From the NCBI GenBank assembly GCA_963693285.1, contig OY848918.1, positions 19,913,484 through 19,977,483 on the forward strand: a stretch of DNA of 64,000 bases, written 5' to 3'. The stretch is from Xestospongia muta (Eukaryota; Porifera; Demospongiae; Haplosclerida; Petrosiidae). Each line of letters opens with the position of its first letter. The first letter of the stretch is position 1. The translations under genes were made by a program, and so were the position numbers. Shown one piece after another: positions 48,398-61,121 of this stretch. Under the pieces are notes generated by a model, which worked only from the letters and a program-made list of their open reading frames with translations, made no database searches and was not told the DNA's origin.

Positions 48398-49568
48398 CTT
48401 TTTAACACTTTGATGTAGCCAATTCTAAAAGAACAAGTAACCAATAAAGTTCACAAACATTAAAAGTAATGTATCATACCTTTATGTTTTGACATTATTT
48501 TGTCAGCTAAGTTATGTCAATTTAAACTATCATTTCTTAAATATGTAGAAAAGTTGTGAATGTGCTAGCATTGTGTTTGACATGATCCTTTATATCACAA
48601 GAATCTGATCAATTGTCAATTCTTGGTTTTCTTCAACGGTACTCAAAAAAGCAGTCTGTGCTGTCTTTTTTGACCTAAAAAAGTATTTGACTCTGTCCCT
48701 CACCAGCCCTTACTTGAGTCGTTATCTTTGCTTGAGCTTCCCTCTTTCTTCTTGTCTTGGCTCTATAGTTATCTACAAGGATGTACACAACAAGAGTAGT
48801 CATAAATGATTCTCTCTCTTCTAAATCTGAAGTCACCTCTGGTGGTAGCCCTAAGCCCTGTATGGTCTCACCACATGACTTCTAGATCTCTACTGATTAT
48901 GTAATAACACATATTTTTCAGTTGTGTTAACATGGTTGGTCAAATGTACTTATTATGTGTTATAGAGTAATCCCTGATTAAAGAAAAATTTAGTCAGAAA
49001 ATATGTAATTTTTGTAATCTCTTGTTGTCTGTCAGTAGCTACACAATACAGAATATAACATGTTATGCATTTTGAGTAGTTATATAATACCTTCTCTTTT
49101 CTTAAAACGTAGATGTGAGGTTCTCCAGTGTTTTCATCTTGTCAATCAGTTCATAGGCTTCTGTATTTAAAATGTGAAATGATAAAGAATGTACAGCTGT
49201 ACTTACTTTCTTGTTTGCTATCAAGTGGTTCTCAAGGTTTTGACTTACCTGTGGAAGACAAGGTTTAGGAGATCTCTTACTTACTTGTGGAAGACAAGGT
49301 TTAGGAGATCTCTCATCTCTCTAAACAAAACAATTTTGAGTACTTATTCTAGACAATTGAAGGAGGGACGGTAATATCATTATTGTCAAGATAATGATTA
49401 CTTTATATTTTAAATAATGAAGCATCTATGATTGTATATCACACAGTAAAGGTATAATGTCATAGCTTATATACCTTAATCAGATTAAGGTAAGTCATGT
49501 CATACTATGGTCCTAATAAGTATTAATATGTGTATCTAGTGAAATGGTATCACCTTGTGTAGGTCAAT
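48398..49568 (-). repeat. Right arm of the 1.1-kb inverted repeat
   Basis: Reverse complement of 44268-45372, with indels. The 3-kb interior between arms contains piggyBac copy 1 and the dead ankyrin exon. Around 49235-49315 a 43-bp stretch reading acttacctgtggaagacaag is tandemly doubled. Confidence 0.78.
48610..48890 (+). pseudogene. LINE reverse-transcriptase fragment 2
   Basis: Forward strand: V-F-F-D-L-K-K-V-F-D-S-V-P-H-Q-P-L-L-E-S-L, then W-L-Y-S-Y-L-Q-G-C-T-Q-Q and V-V-I-N-D-S-L-S-S-K-S-E-V-T-S-G. Good match to the first half of the palm of CR1/Jockey-like reverse transcriptases, with both motif-A aspartates present. A frame break lies near 48805. Confidence 0.7.
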
Positions 49569-49811
49569 AGTTACCATATACTGTAAATTAATGGAAGATT
49601 ATTGCCAAAGATACACCTAACTAGCTGTAGATATGTCTATTAGATTTTGTAACTAAACCTTTTTATGTAGTTCTTTGAGTGTTCATGTTCACAGGTACTT
49701 GTTGCACTTATGTAATAATGTAAATATTATCATTAAACATTAAAGTGTTTTAATTAGTAATATATTAAATGTATGTAGATACTTTTAAGGGTAGTTAATG
49801 TGATAAAATCA

Positions 49812-49978
49812 CGGCTGTATACAACAAGTAGCCATTAATGATTCTTCTCTCTCTTCTAAATCTCAAGTCACCTGTGTTGTGCCCCAAAACCTCTATTTTC
49901 TAGCCTCTTTTATTCATCATTTATATGAATGACCTTGCTAAACTATCCCTCCTCTCTTCAGCTACATATACATGTGAC
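49812..49978 (+). pseudogene. LINE reverse-transcriptase fragment 3
   Basis: Runs from the I-N-D-S-S-L-S-S-K-S-Q-V-T segment to L-A-S-F-I-H-H-L-Y-E / F-I-I-Y-M-N-D-L-A-K-L in two frames. It extends the same palm domain further than fragment 2, up to where the Y-A-D-D box would come, which is not seen. Confidence 0.55.
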
Positions 49979-52587
49979 CATAGTATGACATGACTTACCT
50001 TAATCCACTCAAGGCATAAGCTATGACATTATACCTTTACTGTGTGATATACAATCATAGATGCTTCATTATTTAAAATATAAATTAATCATTATCTAGA
50101 CAATAATGATATTTCCTTTCCTCCTTTAATTGTCTACAATAACTACTCCAAATACTTTTGTTTAGAGAGATGTGAGATCTCCTAAACCTTGTCTTCCACA
50201 ATTAAGTCAAACCTTGAGAACCACTTGATAGCAAAAAAAAGTAAGTGCACCTGTACATTCTTTATCATTTCACATTACAAATACAGAATCATATAACTGA
50301 TTGACAAGATGAAAACACTGGAGAACCTCACATCTCTTTTTTAAGAAAGAGAAGGTATTATATAACTACTCAAAATGCATAACATGTTATATTCTGTATT
50401 GTGTAGCTACTGACAGACAACAAGAGATTACAAAATTACATATTTTCTGACTAAATTTTTCTTTAATCAGGGATTACTCTATAACACATAATAAGTACAT
50501 TTGACTAACCATGTTAACACAACTGAAAAATATGTGTTATTACATAATCAGTAGAGATCTAGAAGTCATGTGGTGAGACAATACAGGGCTTAGGGCTATC
50601 CCCAGAGGTGACTTCAGATTTAGAAGAGAAAGAATTATTTATGACTACTTGTTGTGTACAGCCTTGTAGATAACTATGGAGCCAATAAAAGAGAAGAGAG
50701 GGAAGGTCAAGCAAAGATAAGGAGTCAAGTAGGGGATGGTGAGGGACAGAGTGAAATGCTTTTGTGAGCTCAAAAAAAGACGTAGACTGCTTTTTGAGAT
50801 CCAATGAAGAAAACCAAGAATTAACAAATTATCGGATTCTTGATGATCTAAAGGATCATGTCAAACACAATGCTAGCACCTTCACAACTTTCCTAGATAT
50901 TTAAGAGATGATATTTTAAATTGACATGACATAGCTCTCAAAATAATGTAAAAATATTAATGTGTGATACATAAGTTTGTAAACTTTATTAACTACTTGT
51001 TCTTTTAGAATTGGCTACATCAGTATTAAATAAGAGTTCAAAACTTTTCAAGTTACAAGCAAACATCCAGTCTACATAGTTTGCAGATTATAAAATAGTC
51101 ATAATATGTTAATATTTACTATGTTATATTAAGTCAGTTAGTGAATTGTCTCGTACTTAATTAAATTCTTAGAAATGTAATTATTTTATGATGCATGATA
51201 TATATTTATTTTAAGCAGATCTTATACATTGTGACATTATTCCTTATATGATGTATGTTACTCCTGTGATGTTTCTAAATGATTGAGTGTTCATCAATTT
51301 TTTCCCATTAAAATACTATGTGCAAAAGGAGCTATTTGGAGCCTCACCCAATTTAATTCCAAATGGAGATCCTCTTTAGCAACAGGTAATTTTCAACAAC
51401 CTTGCTTTCTATAGAACTCTAGTTCCAATGGTGTAGTTTTCTCACTTTAAGTGATCCAGATACATTGCAGCAGATGTTGCAGGACATTGATAACAATTAC
51501 AATGATGATGATTTTGAAAGTACTTGTTATGAGGATGATTTTAAAAAAATAAAAATGAAAGTAGTACTACTTTTACTACACTTAACAGTTACTGCTACTG
51601 TGTCTGTTGTTTCTACACTTCTACTGCTACTTCTCCATTTCAAGAAAAACTAGGACTAACGAACAACAATTCTTGAGCAGATCCTGTTGATTATTTCAAT
51701 CAACTATGGATAAACACAATAAGTAATGAAATATTACATCAAACAAACCTCTATAGTCAGCATTATATTAACTCTCCTAATGATCATCTACAGCACCATC
51801 CTAGACATTGAGTGCATGATTTTACTAAACATCAATTTATCCTAGGAGAGCTCTATAATTTTATAACATTAGTAATCATAATAAGTGTTGTCAGTATACC
51901 ATCTGTTCAAATATATTGGTCCACAAATTGGCCACTTATCAATGACCGCTTTCACAACGTAATGTCTATCTGAAGATAAATTTCTTCATCTATCAGACAA
52001 TGATAACTATACTTCCTATATACAAGTTGAATATGATCACTTAATATTAAAAATTAAACCAATCACTGCTCACCTGATTAGTCAGTTCCAATCATTATAC
52101 ACTCTGAACCAAAGCAGTAGTAAAAGAGGAGGGCATATCAGTTCTAAGAGTTGCCTATTATTTCTTAGTACCTCCCCAAAAAGCCACACAAAAGAGGGAT
52201 GAAGGCTTGGATACTTATTGATACCAAATGTGGCTACATGTTGAACTGGGGCATCTACACTGGAAAATCTGAGTACTGAGATGGAGATTTACCACTGTCA
52301 ACTCATGTTATTCTTTACCTGACAGCTACCTTCAAATTAAGGGGTATAACTACACAAGTCCATACTTGTGTAGATGGCTATATGATACTGGTTCTGGAAT
52401 CTGTGGTACAGTCAAGCTAAGCAGAAAAGAAATACCTATTTATTCAACAAGAAAAAAAAGGTGAAATCACAACATACCATGATCTATGCATACTTGGAGT
52501 TAAGTGGGTGAATAAAAGAGTTATGGCTGCCCTTTGTACTATTGATGATGACTCTATAGTCAAGTTTCAAAGACACACCAATACTTC
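49970..52587 (+). repeat. Direct segmental copy of 44330-46865
   Basis: Starts with tacatgtgaccatagtat and follows 44330 onward through the LINE fragment, 1.3 kb of flanking DNA and the piggyBac 5' half, with small indels; near 51790-51880 it has about 90 bp absent in the first copy. Because flanks are shared, the two piggyBac copies come from block duplication, not two insertions. Confidence 0.8.
50559..50830 (-). pseudogene. LINE reverse-transcriptase fragment 4
   Basis: Reverse strand: F-F-E-L-T-K-A-F-H-S-V-P-H-H-P-L-L, Y-W-L-H-S-Y-L-Q-G-C-T-Q-Q-V-V-I-N, F-S-S-K-S-E-V-T-S-G. Open for 81 codons, but both motif-A aspartates are changed (E and H), so it would be inactive. It is the direct copy of fragment 1. 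Confidence 0.68.
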
Positions 52588-53668
52588 TTGAGAGGGAGTG
52601 GAGAGCATCCAGAAGCCAGCAATCATTTACCATTACAATACCTACATGGGAGGTGTTAACAAGGTGGATAGTAAGTTACATACTGTGGACTTCCTCGCTT
52701 TTGAAATGGTAGAAATGAACCCTTTTCCACTTGTTAGACATCACTCTCATAAATGTGTACATCATGTGCACAGAGTCTAACCTGGCTATCATCTCTCATA
52801 TATTGATTTCTTTCTACAAGTAGTTCAAGCTCTTATCAATAAGTACTCAACAATACACTTATAGTACCTACTGTACCACAACATATCCCAGCCTGACTAA
52901 GTGGTCATTTTTCCCATTCCTCAGCTTAAAAAGGGACTGTAAAGTACTCAGCAAAAGACAATCTGGTAACAGAAAACAAACCAACATCAAATGTAACATT
53001 ATGTGGTATTCATCTTTGTATTCATCCTTGTTTTAACAAGTATGATAATTATGTAAAAAAACTAAAAAACATTCATCCTATATGTTAGTTAAACAAATTG
53101 TTTCACACACTTACAATCATTTATTTCTACATCATCATAACTGTTAATATAGTCAGGTATAAGGTATACACAGGACAATAAACATGTACACAATCAAACA
53201 CGCTCAATCTAAGCAATGCATACCTTTACACAAAGTCTTATCTACTGTTTCAATTACATTCTACCCACCTAACTTGTAATCAACTCAAATATCATAGTCA
53301 ACTAAACTTAAGTCAAAGATGACGAGGTTAAAGTAATGATGCGTGCAATTCATTCAAGTCCAAACTCGCCTCTGAAAAGGTCAAGGAGAATATAGGGGAA
53401 ATGAAGAGTATTTTTAAAGAACATGTGAGTAAGAAACTTACCATTTGTACGAAGAGAATGGTAGGAAGGCTTGACCAACGCCATTGCTATCCCCTCTGCA
53501 CACAACTGTTTATAGCTGACCATACAAGCTATTTTTAGACTCTTACTATAAATAGAACAACTTCTACTATAAATAGAAAACACAATAACAGTTAAGTAGT
53601 TGATTTAATCAAATTTTATCCTACACCACGCCATTAACGAGTAATTTTAGCATAACGGAGATAAAGGA
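51312..53668 (+). mobile_element. piggyBac element copy 2, near full length, dead
   Basis: Flanked by TTAA at 51308-51311 and 53669-53672, 2357 bp. Reads F-L-T-L-S-D-P-D-T-L-Q-Q-M-L-Q-D, later the W-D-I-Y-T-like and K-W-V-N-K-R-V-M-A-A-L blocks. In 52598-52780: I-Q-K-P-A-I-I-Y-H-Y-N-T-Y-M-G-G-V-N-K-V-D, the best piggyBac signature here. Further on: L-C-I-H-P-C-F-N-K-Y, the cysteine-rich C-terminal part. The 3' end (cttctactataaatagaaa, ccacgcc.ttaacgag) matches the MITE at 15598 on its reverse strand. Terminal CCCTTC has decayed (AATACT / AAAGGA). Frameshifts and stops throughout. Confidence 0.8.
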
Positions 53669-53899
53669 TTAATAACATTTAATAACAACATATGATACAA
53701 TACATCATTTACTAAATCGTTAACTTAGTATTACCACAACCAGACACTTTATGTGCTCATTAGTCATAGATCAATTCTATTATTCTAACACATCATAGCT
53801 TCATGGACATCACTTCCTCTTCATCCTGCTCCTACCACTGACTGTCTTATTCAAACATCTAAATATCACCTGTCAAATGACAAAATTAAATTCTTTTTA

Positions 53900-54250
53900 A
53901 ATTATCTATCATTTATTTAAATATAACTATAGAATGATAGATATCATATACAAATTTGTTACAGCTATTAAAACACCATTATTATTAACTTAATAATGTA
54001 CATCATTTTATGTAGTACTGGTGTCTTGTTAGAACTTTGAGTATCTAAGATCACATTTGAATGAACAACTGTCACATTGATACATGTGTCCTTTTTAATG
54101 AATGATACTGATAGTATACTGTAGAAGTATAAGCATATTTTAATAAATTAACAAGATGACTCTTCATATATAAAGATCTATACAGCTATTGACCTAATTA
54201 TAGCTAGAAGTAATGATAAATATGTGATTAATATGTGATTGTTGTGTAAA
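53900..54250. repeat. Third copy of the 26366-27800 repeat
   Basis: Shares tgttacagctattaaaacac and gatactgatagtatactgtagaag with 27550-27720. It lies immediately before duplication copy B, so it probably travelled with it. Confidence 0.65.
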
Positions 54251-54296
54251 GATGATAATGTCAAAATAATTTTAAAAGAATAAGAACATTTTCTCT

Positions 54297-57200
54297 TATA
54301 GTATGCCATGCTCATATTTACTCACTCACTGTCCTCATAAGTTTACAATCTACCAGAATGCTAATAAAACTCTGATTAGTATAGTTTTTTTAAGTATCAA
54401 ACAGAAACCTTGATTCTGATTGTATCAACAAGTTGTATACATACATACCTAACTATGGTCTATTTTAATAGAGAGTCTATAGGTTTATTGTATTCCAGCA
54501 TTTAAATTTGAGAAACAATTAGTACACACAATTAATTATAACATTAGAGAGATTGTGGTAACATATAGGAAATGGTAAGTTTAGTAAAATGTTCTTCATT
54601 TGCCAAAATGTTTTCCTCCAGCATTTTAGTTAAAGACATGACAATAGGCAGAACAATTCATTGTTATTTAAATTTGCCAAAGTTTATTTTATATCTATAT
54701 GATCTCCTTCCACAATTACCTATTACAGGTGTTACATTTAGCTGTGTATTGCCACATAAATAAATCTATTTGCTGGTTCACACTTTATATAATAACAATA
54801 TTCATAACCTACTAATAATTTGATTAATAATATTATGACAATGAATAAGATTAAGTTTGTAATTTTAATAACAAGAGTGACCATTTACATTGAGAGGTTA
54901 AACCAGTATGTTGTATATTTTATGATTACAAGCAAAATATGTAACACTAACATATCCACAGACTACTAAACTAAATGTTGTTACAGTAAATAATGTTAGA
55001 AGTCTCTTAGCTAGAGAGGTATTATAGTTAATAAAAGACATTTTGCAATCTATTTTGTCTGGACAAGTAATAGGGAGACATGAGAACAGCTAAAAATTTC
55101 ATAAAGTATTAGACTAGTATGGTGATCTTGTGCCTCTGCTTAGAGAGGATGAGTCTGGAGACAAAAGCATATAACACTTGTATAGAAGGAATGTGTTTAT
55201 GATGGATAGAGCATACTTAGAACTAAACATCTGTTAAGAGAGTTAAAAAAATAAAAATGCTGTTGTGATATGCACTGATCAGTGATAATGATCTTTCAAA
55301 TAGAAGCAGAGATGACATTTCTGTGGTCTGCAACATTTTTGCAGACCACAATAGACTGTACGAGTCTAACATGTGCTAGTCCCCAGACCCTTTGTCTCTA
55401 AGTGAAAGGACAGACTGTTATTAGACAGCTAAATGACTATGAATGTTTTGATATTCTAACTAGAGATCTTATCAGTAGACACAGCTTAGAGTCCTTAATA
55501 TAATATGATAATAGTTTCATTCACTTTCTAATTTAGTGACAGGATCTGGAGTACAAATTCATTGGTATTTCACTCATCAGAATAAATTGCTATACACATG
55601 TCACACCTATATATTAACTGGGAATTAACCAAGATCAGTTTACTTTTGAATAATTTAAAAATTATTTTTTTGAAATGGTTTCTTGTACATACAACATTTT
55701 ATTTTTAAGATATTTACTTTGACCTTTTTTATACACAGAGTTTAAACCAGTATATTGTGTGTATTATGTTTACTAGCAAAACATATATTATTAACATATC
55801 CACAGAGTAACTATATAATTGTAAATAATGTTCATAATATGTTTTAATAAGTAATGTAATGTTTATAAAGACTCCATAATTTAAAATAATTACAAGTTAT
55901 TAAGGTAGTCCAACAATGACTATTAATACTTTCATAGTATTATAATGTTAATTTAAGTTGTACTAATGTAATTATAAGTTCACTGTCTTCTTTGTAACAT
56001 CATCTATTAGAAATAACTAATATTTTATTAATATACTAATACTACTGTTACTATTGTGATATTGTATGTACTCTTTAAAATTTTGTATTGTTATTTAATA
56101 AATAATTAATAGGTAGATCTTGTAACTGTCATTTGTTAATAACAAACATTATCATCTACTATTATATAGACTTATCAGAGACCACTGATTGCTGCATCTG
56201 CTCATGGACACACTGATATTGTGTCTCTTCTTCTTCAAAAAAAAGCAGACCCAAATTGCACTGATAATGTGAGTGTTCATATATAGTAACAATACTGTTG
56301 TAATGTATATATGTATACATTGTACATGTAGGTATACACACATGTGTTTAATGAAATTGTCATGTTGTACCTTTATTTGTTTTGTCAGCAATATTCTTAA
56401 AATTGTGAAAATTAAACCTCAATTTATTAGCATTTCAATGTTATAATATAGGAGATGTTAAAAACAGAGAATTTACTTCCCCCAGATAATTATGTATAAA
56501 GGTCATCTGGTTTCAGTAACAGATATAGATCCACATCAAGTACTGGGCTGATCATTTCTTTATAGCTATTACACAGGGGTAGTTTTCCATCTTGCTACAA
56601 TAGAATAGTTACAATAAGGGCTTTCCACTCACTGTAGTTAACAGGCTTAATTTTGACCAATGACAGCAACTTGTCTAGCTCAGCTTTAAGGATAGTTTAA
56701 GAGAGAAGACACAGGCTGAAGTCTTCAAAAATTGGGTTAGGGATTTCTCTTCAATTCCAGTTTAGCAACATGTTGAGTCATTGTGCCCAAGTTGACTGTG
56801 AAGACTTCTTTATTTTTCTGTATGTAATGCCCAATCATTAAGTTGTCTGCCCATAGTAACTCTACCAGTTGACACATATTATTTTGGACCTTTTTGAAAC
56901 CATACCTGACCCCCCTGGTTATAATAAACCCTATCCTATTATGTTTCTCATGGGTTTCATCTCATTAACTTTCGTGGGTAAATATTTTGTGGTTTGTTTC
57001 TCAACCACAAAAATGATGAAAATTTCCCTCCTCCTTCCCCCGAAAAAGCCCCGCTATATGGTATAGCATGTGTGGTTTGGTCAAATAACATAACAAATGT
57101 CATATTAAGTACATGTAAGTCTATCAGTATCAATACAGTGGAATAATGTACTCCCTGAATAATGGAAACCTCATTTACAATGACAAATTGTGTGGTCGGA

Positions 57201-59015
57201 ATGAATTCCCATTTAATACACATTACTTGTTGACTCAGAAAATATGGAAACATTTGTATTATATAATAAATGCTTTTTACGAGTGATTGTAGCAAAGAGT
57301 CATCACTTCTAATGTCCAGTTAATGAATACATTGATAATGGATTAGTGAAATGACAAACGTATAGCTTAATAGAGCTTTGTAAACCTGTAATGACAGCCT
57401 TCACATACAGGCTTAGTAAAATATATTGATATTATATTGGAAATAATTATGTTAACAGCTTCTTGTCATGATTCTAATACTATATATAAACAGAAGCTTA
57501 GAATGTTATATAACAGTTACTCTAGTAACACAAACTATCTCTACAATTATACAAGGAAATAATATAACAAAGTTTTTATATGTTAAATTATAGTTTCTAA
57601 TACATGGCAGTGTTTTTACACTCAGTCTATAAGTATGATGTACCAGTGATTTGTAATGTATGTTGTACTGTCTTCATTGTTGTCATCAGATAAAGATAAC
57701 TATGATAGTCACTAAGTCATATGTCCAGCCAGTGTCATTGTTAGATGGCTGGTACATGTTGTAAATAGAGTCTCTTAACTTCCCTAATCAAGAGTATATT
57801 TATATGATATAAATTCCTTAATAATTATTGATGCTATATATCAACAAATATATACTGTGAATAATAGATAAACATACTAAAAACTGATTGACAAAAGAAA
57901 TTATGCCAATAACAAACAACTGACAAAGTAGGGCATTAAATAGAATGTGATCTCTATAATAAGATATATACCTTATATTACGTAACTATCATGTATCTAT
58001 TAAAAGTAGGGCACTATATAGAATGTGATCTCTGTAATAAGATATGTACCTTATATTACGTATCTATTATTTGTTCATATTTTCTACACTTATTACATTA
58101 GTCCCAGCTTATATCCTGATTACCTGAAGAATACATTTATGGCTTGTAGAGTACATCCTTTTGCTTGATAAGCACTATTTTACTGACATATAGTATACAT
58201 TTACATGATCTATTTTACATATGAGAGGTGTCTAAAGCTATAAAAGTTGTAAAATTTTGATTTATATACAGTTCTAATTACAAAACATGATCTCAGTGTC
58301 TACATGACAGTTAATGAACAATTACATGTTTTCGGAGTTAAGTTTTAAATATGATGTTTTCAATCCAACTTGACTGAATACCCACCAATATCACCTCATC
58401 AAGTGTTAGCTTTCTCAGTAGTCTTTAAAAGTTACAAACATTGCTGTAAATGGACACATATGTAATTAATATTGTCTTTATAACAGTAAATATGTCATGG
58501 CATATGTCATCACCTATTGTCATGTATTCATTTGAACACATGAAGTCATTGTAGTAATTTGTAAATTGTGAAAATGAAGTTAGTTAAAGTAAAAACATAT
58601 GTTAAGTGGTGTTCTAAAATTGATGATAAGAAGTTTATCAGACAATAAATGCTCTAATTATGTTTGTTTACTGTATATCATATATAATAATATCTTTGAG
58701 TTAATGATGCTATTGGCTTTAACGATATACTCCTGTTTACATACCTTTTTTTAACAAAATGGCCCCTCATTGTGTAGTTATGAGGTATAAATATGCAACA
58801 TTAGTAAGCAACACATCATGTTGTAGGAGTTAACATAGTTAATATCAGTAATAATACATAGTTATAATATACTTGATGTAATGAGTAGATACTTTGTGTA
58901 CATAATATAATGATAATATGACTGGAAGGATATGTCCTATGTTTTCATATATATGTATGATTATTATATAAATTAATAAATGAGTTTTTAGTAAACACTA
59001 ACATTATTGTACAAA
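54297..59015 (+). repeat. Segmental duplication, copy B
   Basis: 54297-58495 is colinear with 29400-33770; 58505-59015 with 36412-36925; the 2.6 kb between is missing. It contains the ankyrin exon at 56170. Divergence by eye is a few per cent in intron DNA, so it is fairly recent. Confidence 0.85.
55322..55350. other. Copy of the 12-bp-stem hairpin
   Basis: Identical to 30643-30671. Confidence 0.7.
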
Positions 59016-61121
59016 AATTGCCCAGCAACTTCATATAAAAAATAGTTTATTCAAAATATTTTAATATGGTATAGCGGGGTTTTTTTTGGGGGGGAGGGGA
59101 ATTTTTATGGACGTTAAACTTTTTTTTTAGTTCCTGGTAAAAATTTTGTGGTCAAGCGATCTAGTCCAAACCACATCCCCTTACACATGAGGTGTACAAA
59201 TGGCGTGCTTCGAAATTTAAGCCATAATACGAGGCTACCACTACTACAAAGGGATCTGTGATGCTAAATTTGGGGAACAACTTGAGTGCCAAAGAGAGAC
59301 GAGTTGGCAGCTGCAATCGAGGTTGATGATACAGATTGTGCTAAAGGGCCAAGAGGATCGGTAGGTTGTTCTTTTCCCTCTTGAAGTATCAAAATAAGGC
59401 CATACTGAATCTAAGACTCACTGATCAACAATGTGAGAACGTGCATGCAACCACGTGTATGCATGAATAGGTGTGGCACATTTCATGTAATTAACTTTCG
59501 TGGTTAAATATTTTGTGGTTTGTTTCTCAACCACAAAAAACCATGAAAATCCCCCCCCCCCCCCCTCCTCGAAAAAACCCCGCTATATGGTACAGTATGT
59601 GTATTTTTGTCAAATAACATAACAAATGTCATATTAAGTACATGTAAGTCTATCAGTATCAGTACAGTGAAATATTGTACTCCCTGAATAATGGAAACAT
59701 CATTTACAATGACAAATTGTGTGGTCGGAATGAATCCCCATTTAATACACATTACTTGGTGACTCAGAAAAAATGGAAACCTTTCATATTATATAATAAA
59801 TGCTTTTTATGAGTGATTGTAGCAAAGAGTCATCACTTCTAATGTCCAGTTAATGAATACATTGATAATGGATTAGTGAAATGACAAACATATAACTTAA
59901 TAGAGCTTTGTAAACCTGTAATGACAGCCCTCACATACAGGCTTAGTAAAATATATTGATATTATATTGTAAATAATTATGTTAACAGCTTCTTGTCATG
60001 ATTCTAATACTATATATAAACAGAAGCTTAGAATGTTATATAACAGTTACTCTAGTAACACAAACTATCTCTACAATTATACAAGGAAATAATATAACAA
60101 AGTTTTTATATGTTAAGTTATAGTTTCTAATACATGGCAGTGTTTTTACACTCAGTCTATAAGTATGATGTACCAGTGATTTGTAATGTATGTTGTACTG
60201 TCTTCATTGTTGTCATCAGATAAAGATAACTATGATAGTCACTAAGTCATATGTCCAGCCAGTGTCATTGTTTGATGGCTGGTACATGTTGTAAATAGAG
60301 TCTCTTTACTTCCCTAATCAAGAGTATATTTATATGATATAATTTCCTTAATAATTATTGATACTATATATCAACAAATACATACTGTGAATAATAAATG
60401 ATTATACTTGATTGACAAAAAGAAATTTTGCCAATAACAACCAACTGACAAAGTAGGGCATTATATAGAATGTGATCTCTATAATAAGATATATACCTTA
60501 TATTACGTAACTATGAGTGTATCTCTTATTTGTTTATATTTTCTACACTTATCAAATTAGTCCCAGTTTATATCCTGATTACCTCAAGAATACATTTATG
60601 GCTTGTAGAGTACATCCTTTTGCTTGATAAGCACTATTTTACTGACATATTGTATACACTTACATGATCTATTTTACATATGAGAGGTGTCTAAAGATAT
60701 AAAAGTTGTAAAATTTTGATTTATATACAGTTCTAATTACAAAACATGATCTCAGTGTCTACATGACAATTAATGAACAATTACATGTTTTCAGAGTGAA
60801 ATGTACAAAATGTAGAAATGTAAAAACTATTAGTTAATTACATTCAATTTTAATTAACCATTATCATAACCTCATCACAATTGTTTTTAGAGTATTAACC
60901 TCTCTATACACATTAGTAATAACATAATGAATTATTTTATCTATCCTTTGTATTGTATCATTAGATATAGCTTTATATTATAAAGTGAATTGATCATAAA
61001 TACCAACATATCCTTTATGTAGTACAAGAGAACTCCTCTTCACAGGGCTGCTTCCAATGGCCATTCTGAGACAGCTCATATACTAATTAAAGCTGGTGCA
61101 TCACTGGATCCCATTGACAAT
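56170..61121 (+). CDS. Gene 3: two intact ankyrin exons of a fragmentary third gene
   Basis: Exon 56170-56268: [18 protein letters not shown], flanked by TATAG and GTGAGT. Exon 61023-61121: K-R-T-P-L-H-R-A-A-S-N-G-H and I-K-A-G-A-S-L-D, flanked by TGTAG and GTGAGT. Both are 99 nt, phase 0, with no stop or frameshift. They could splice together. They match gene 2 exons 31380 and 35425. No start, GTPase or Death exon is visible; these may lie beyond 64 kb, past the Harbinger insertion, or be lost. It may be a working gene, a decaying one, or donor material for exon exchange. Confidence 0.55.
59072..59585. mobile_element. Complete MITE, 514 bp, hAT-like ends
   Basis: Ends TAGCGGGGTTTTTT and AAAAAACCCCGCTA are inverted repeats, and TATGGTA stands on both sides (59065-59071 and 59586-59592) as a target duplication. 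The TAGCG start fits the loose hAT consensus, although hAT usually duplicates 8 bp. Inside are a G run and a C run near the two ends. The right half is what remains at 32190 and 56955. Confidence 0.72.
59432..60800 (+). repeat. Segmental duplication, copy C (matches 32190-33615)
   Basis: Third copy of part of the gene 2 intron, starting inside the MITE and ending at ttacatgtttt. It stands directly behind copy B, so this part of the intron is present twice in a row. Confidence 0.82.

Noticed and set aside
56957..57295. 112-codon reverse frame (also at 32241 and 59504)
   Set aside because: Runs through copies of an intron repeat and MITE end; no protein-like features.
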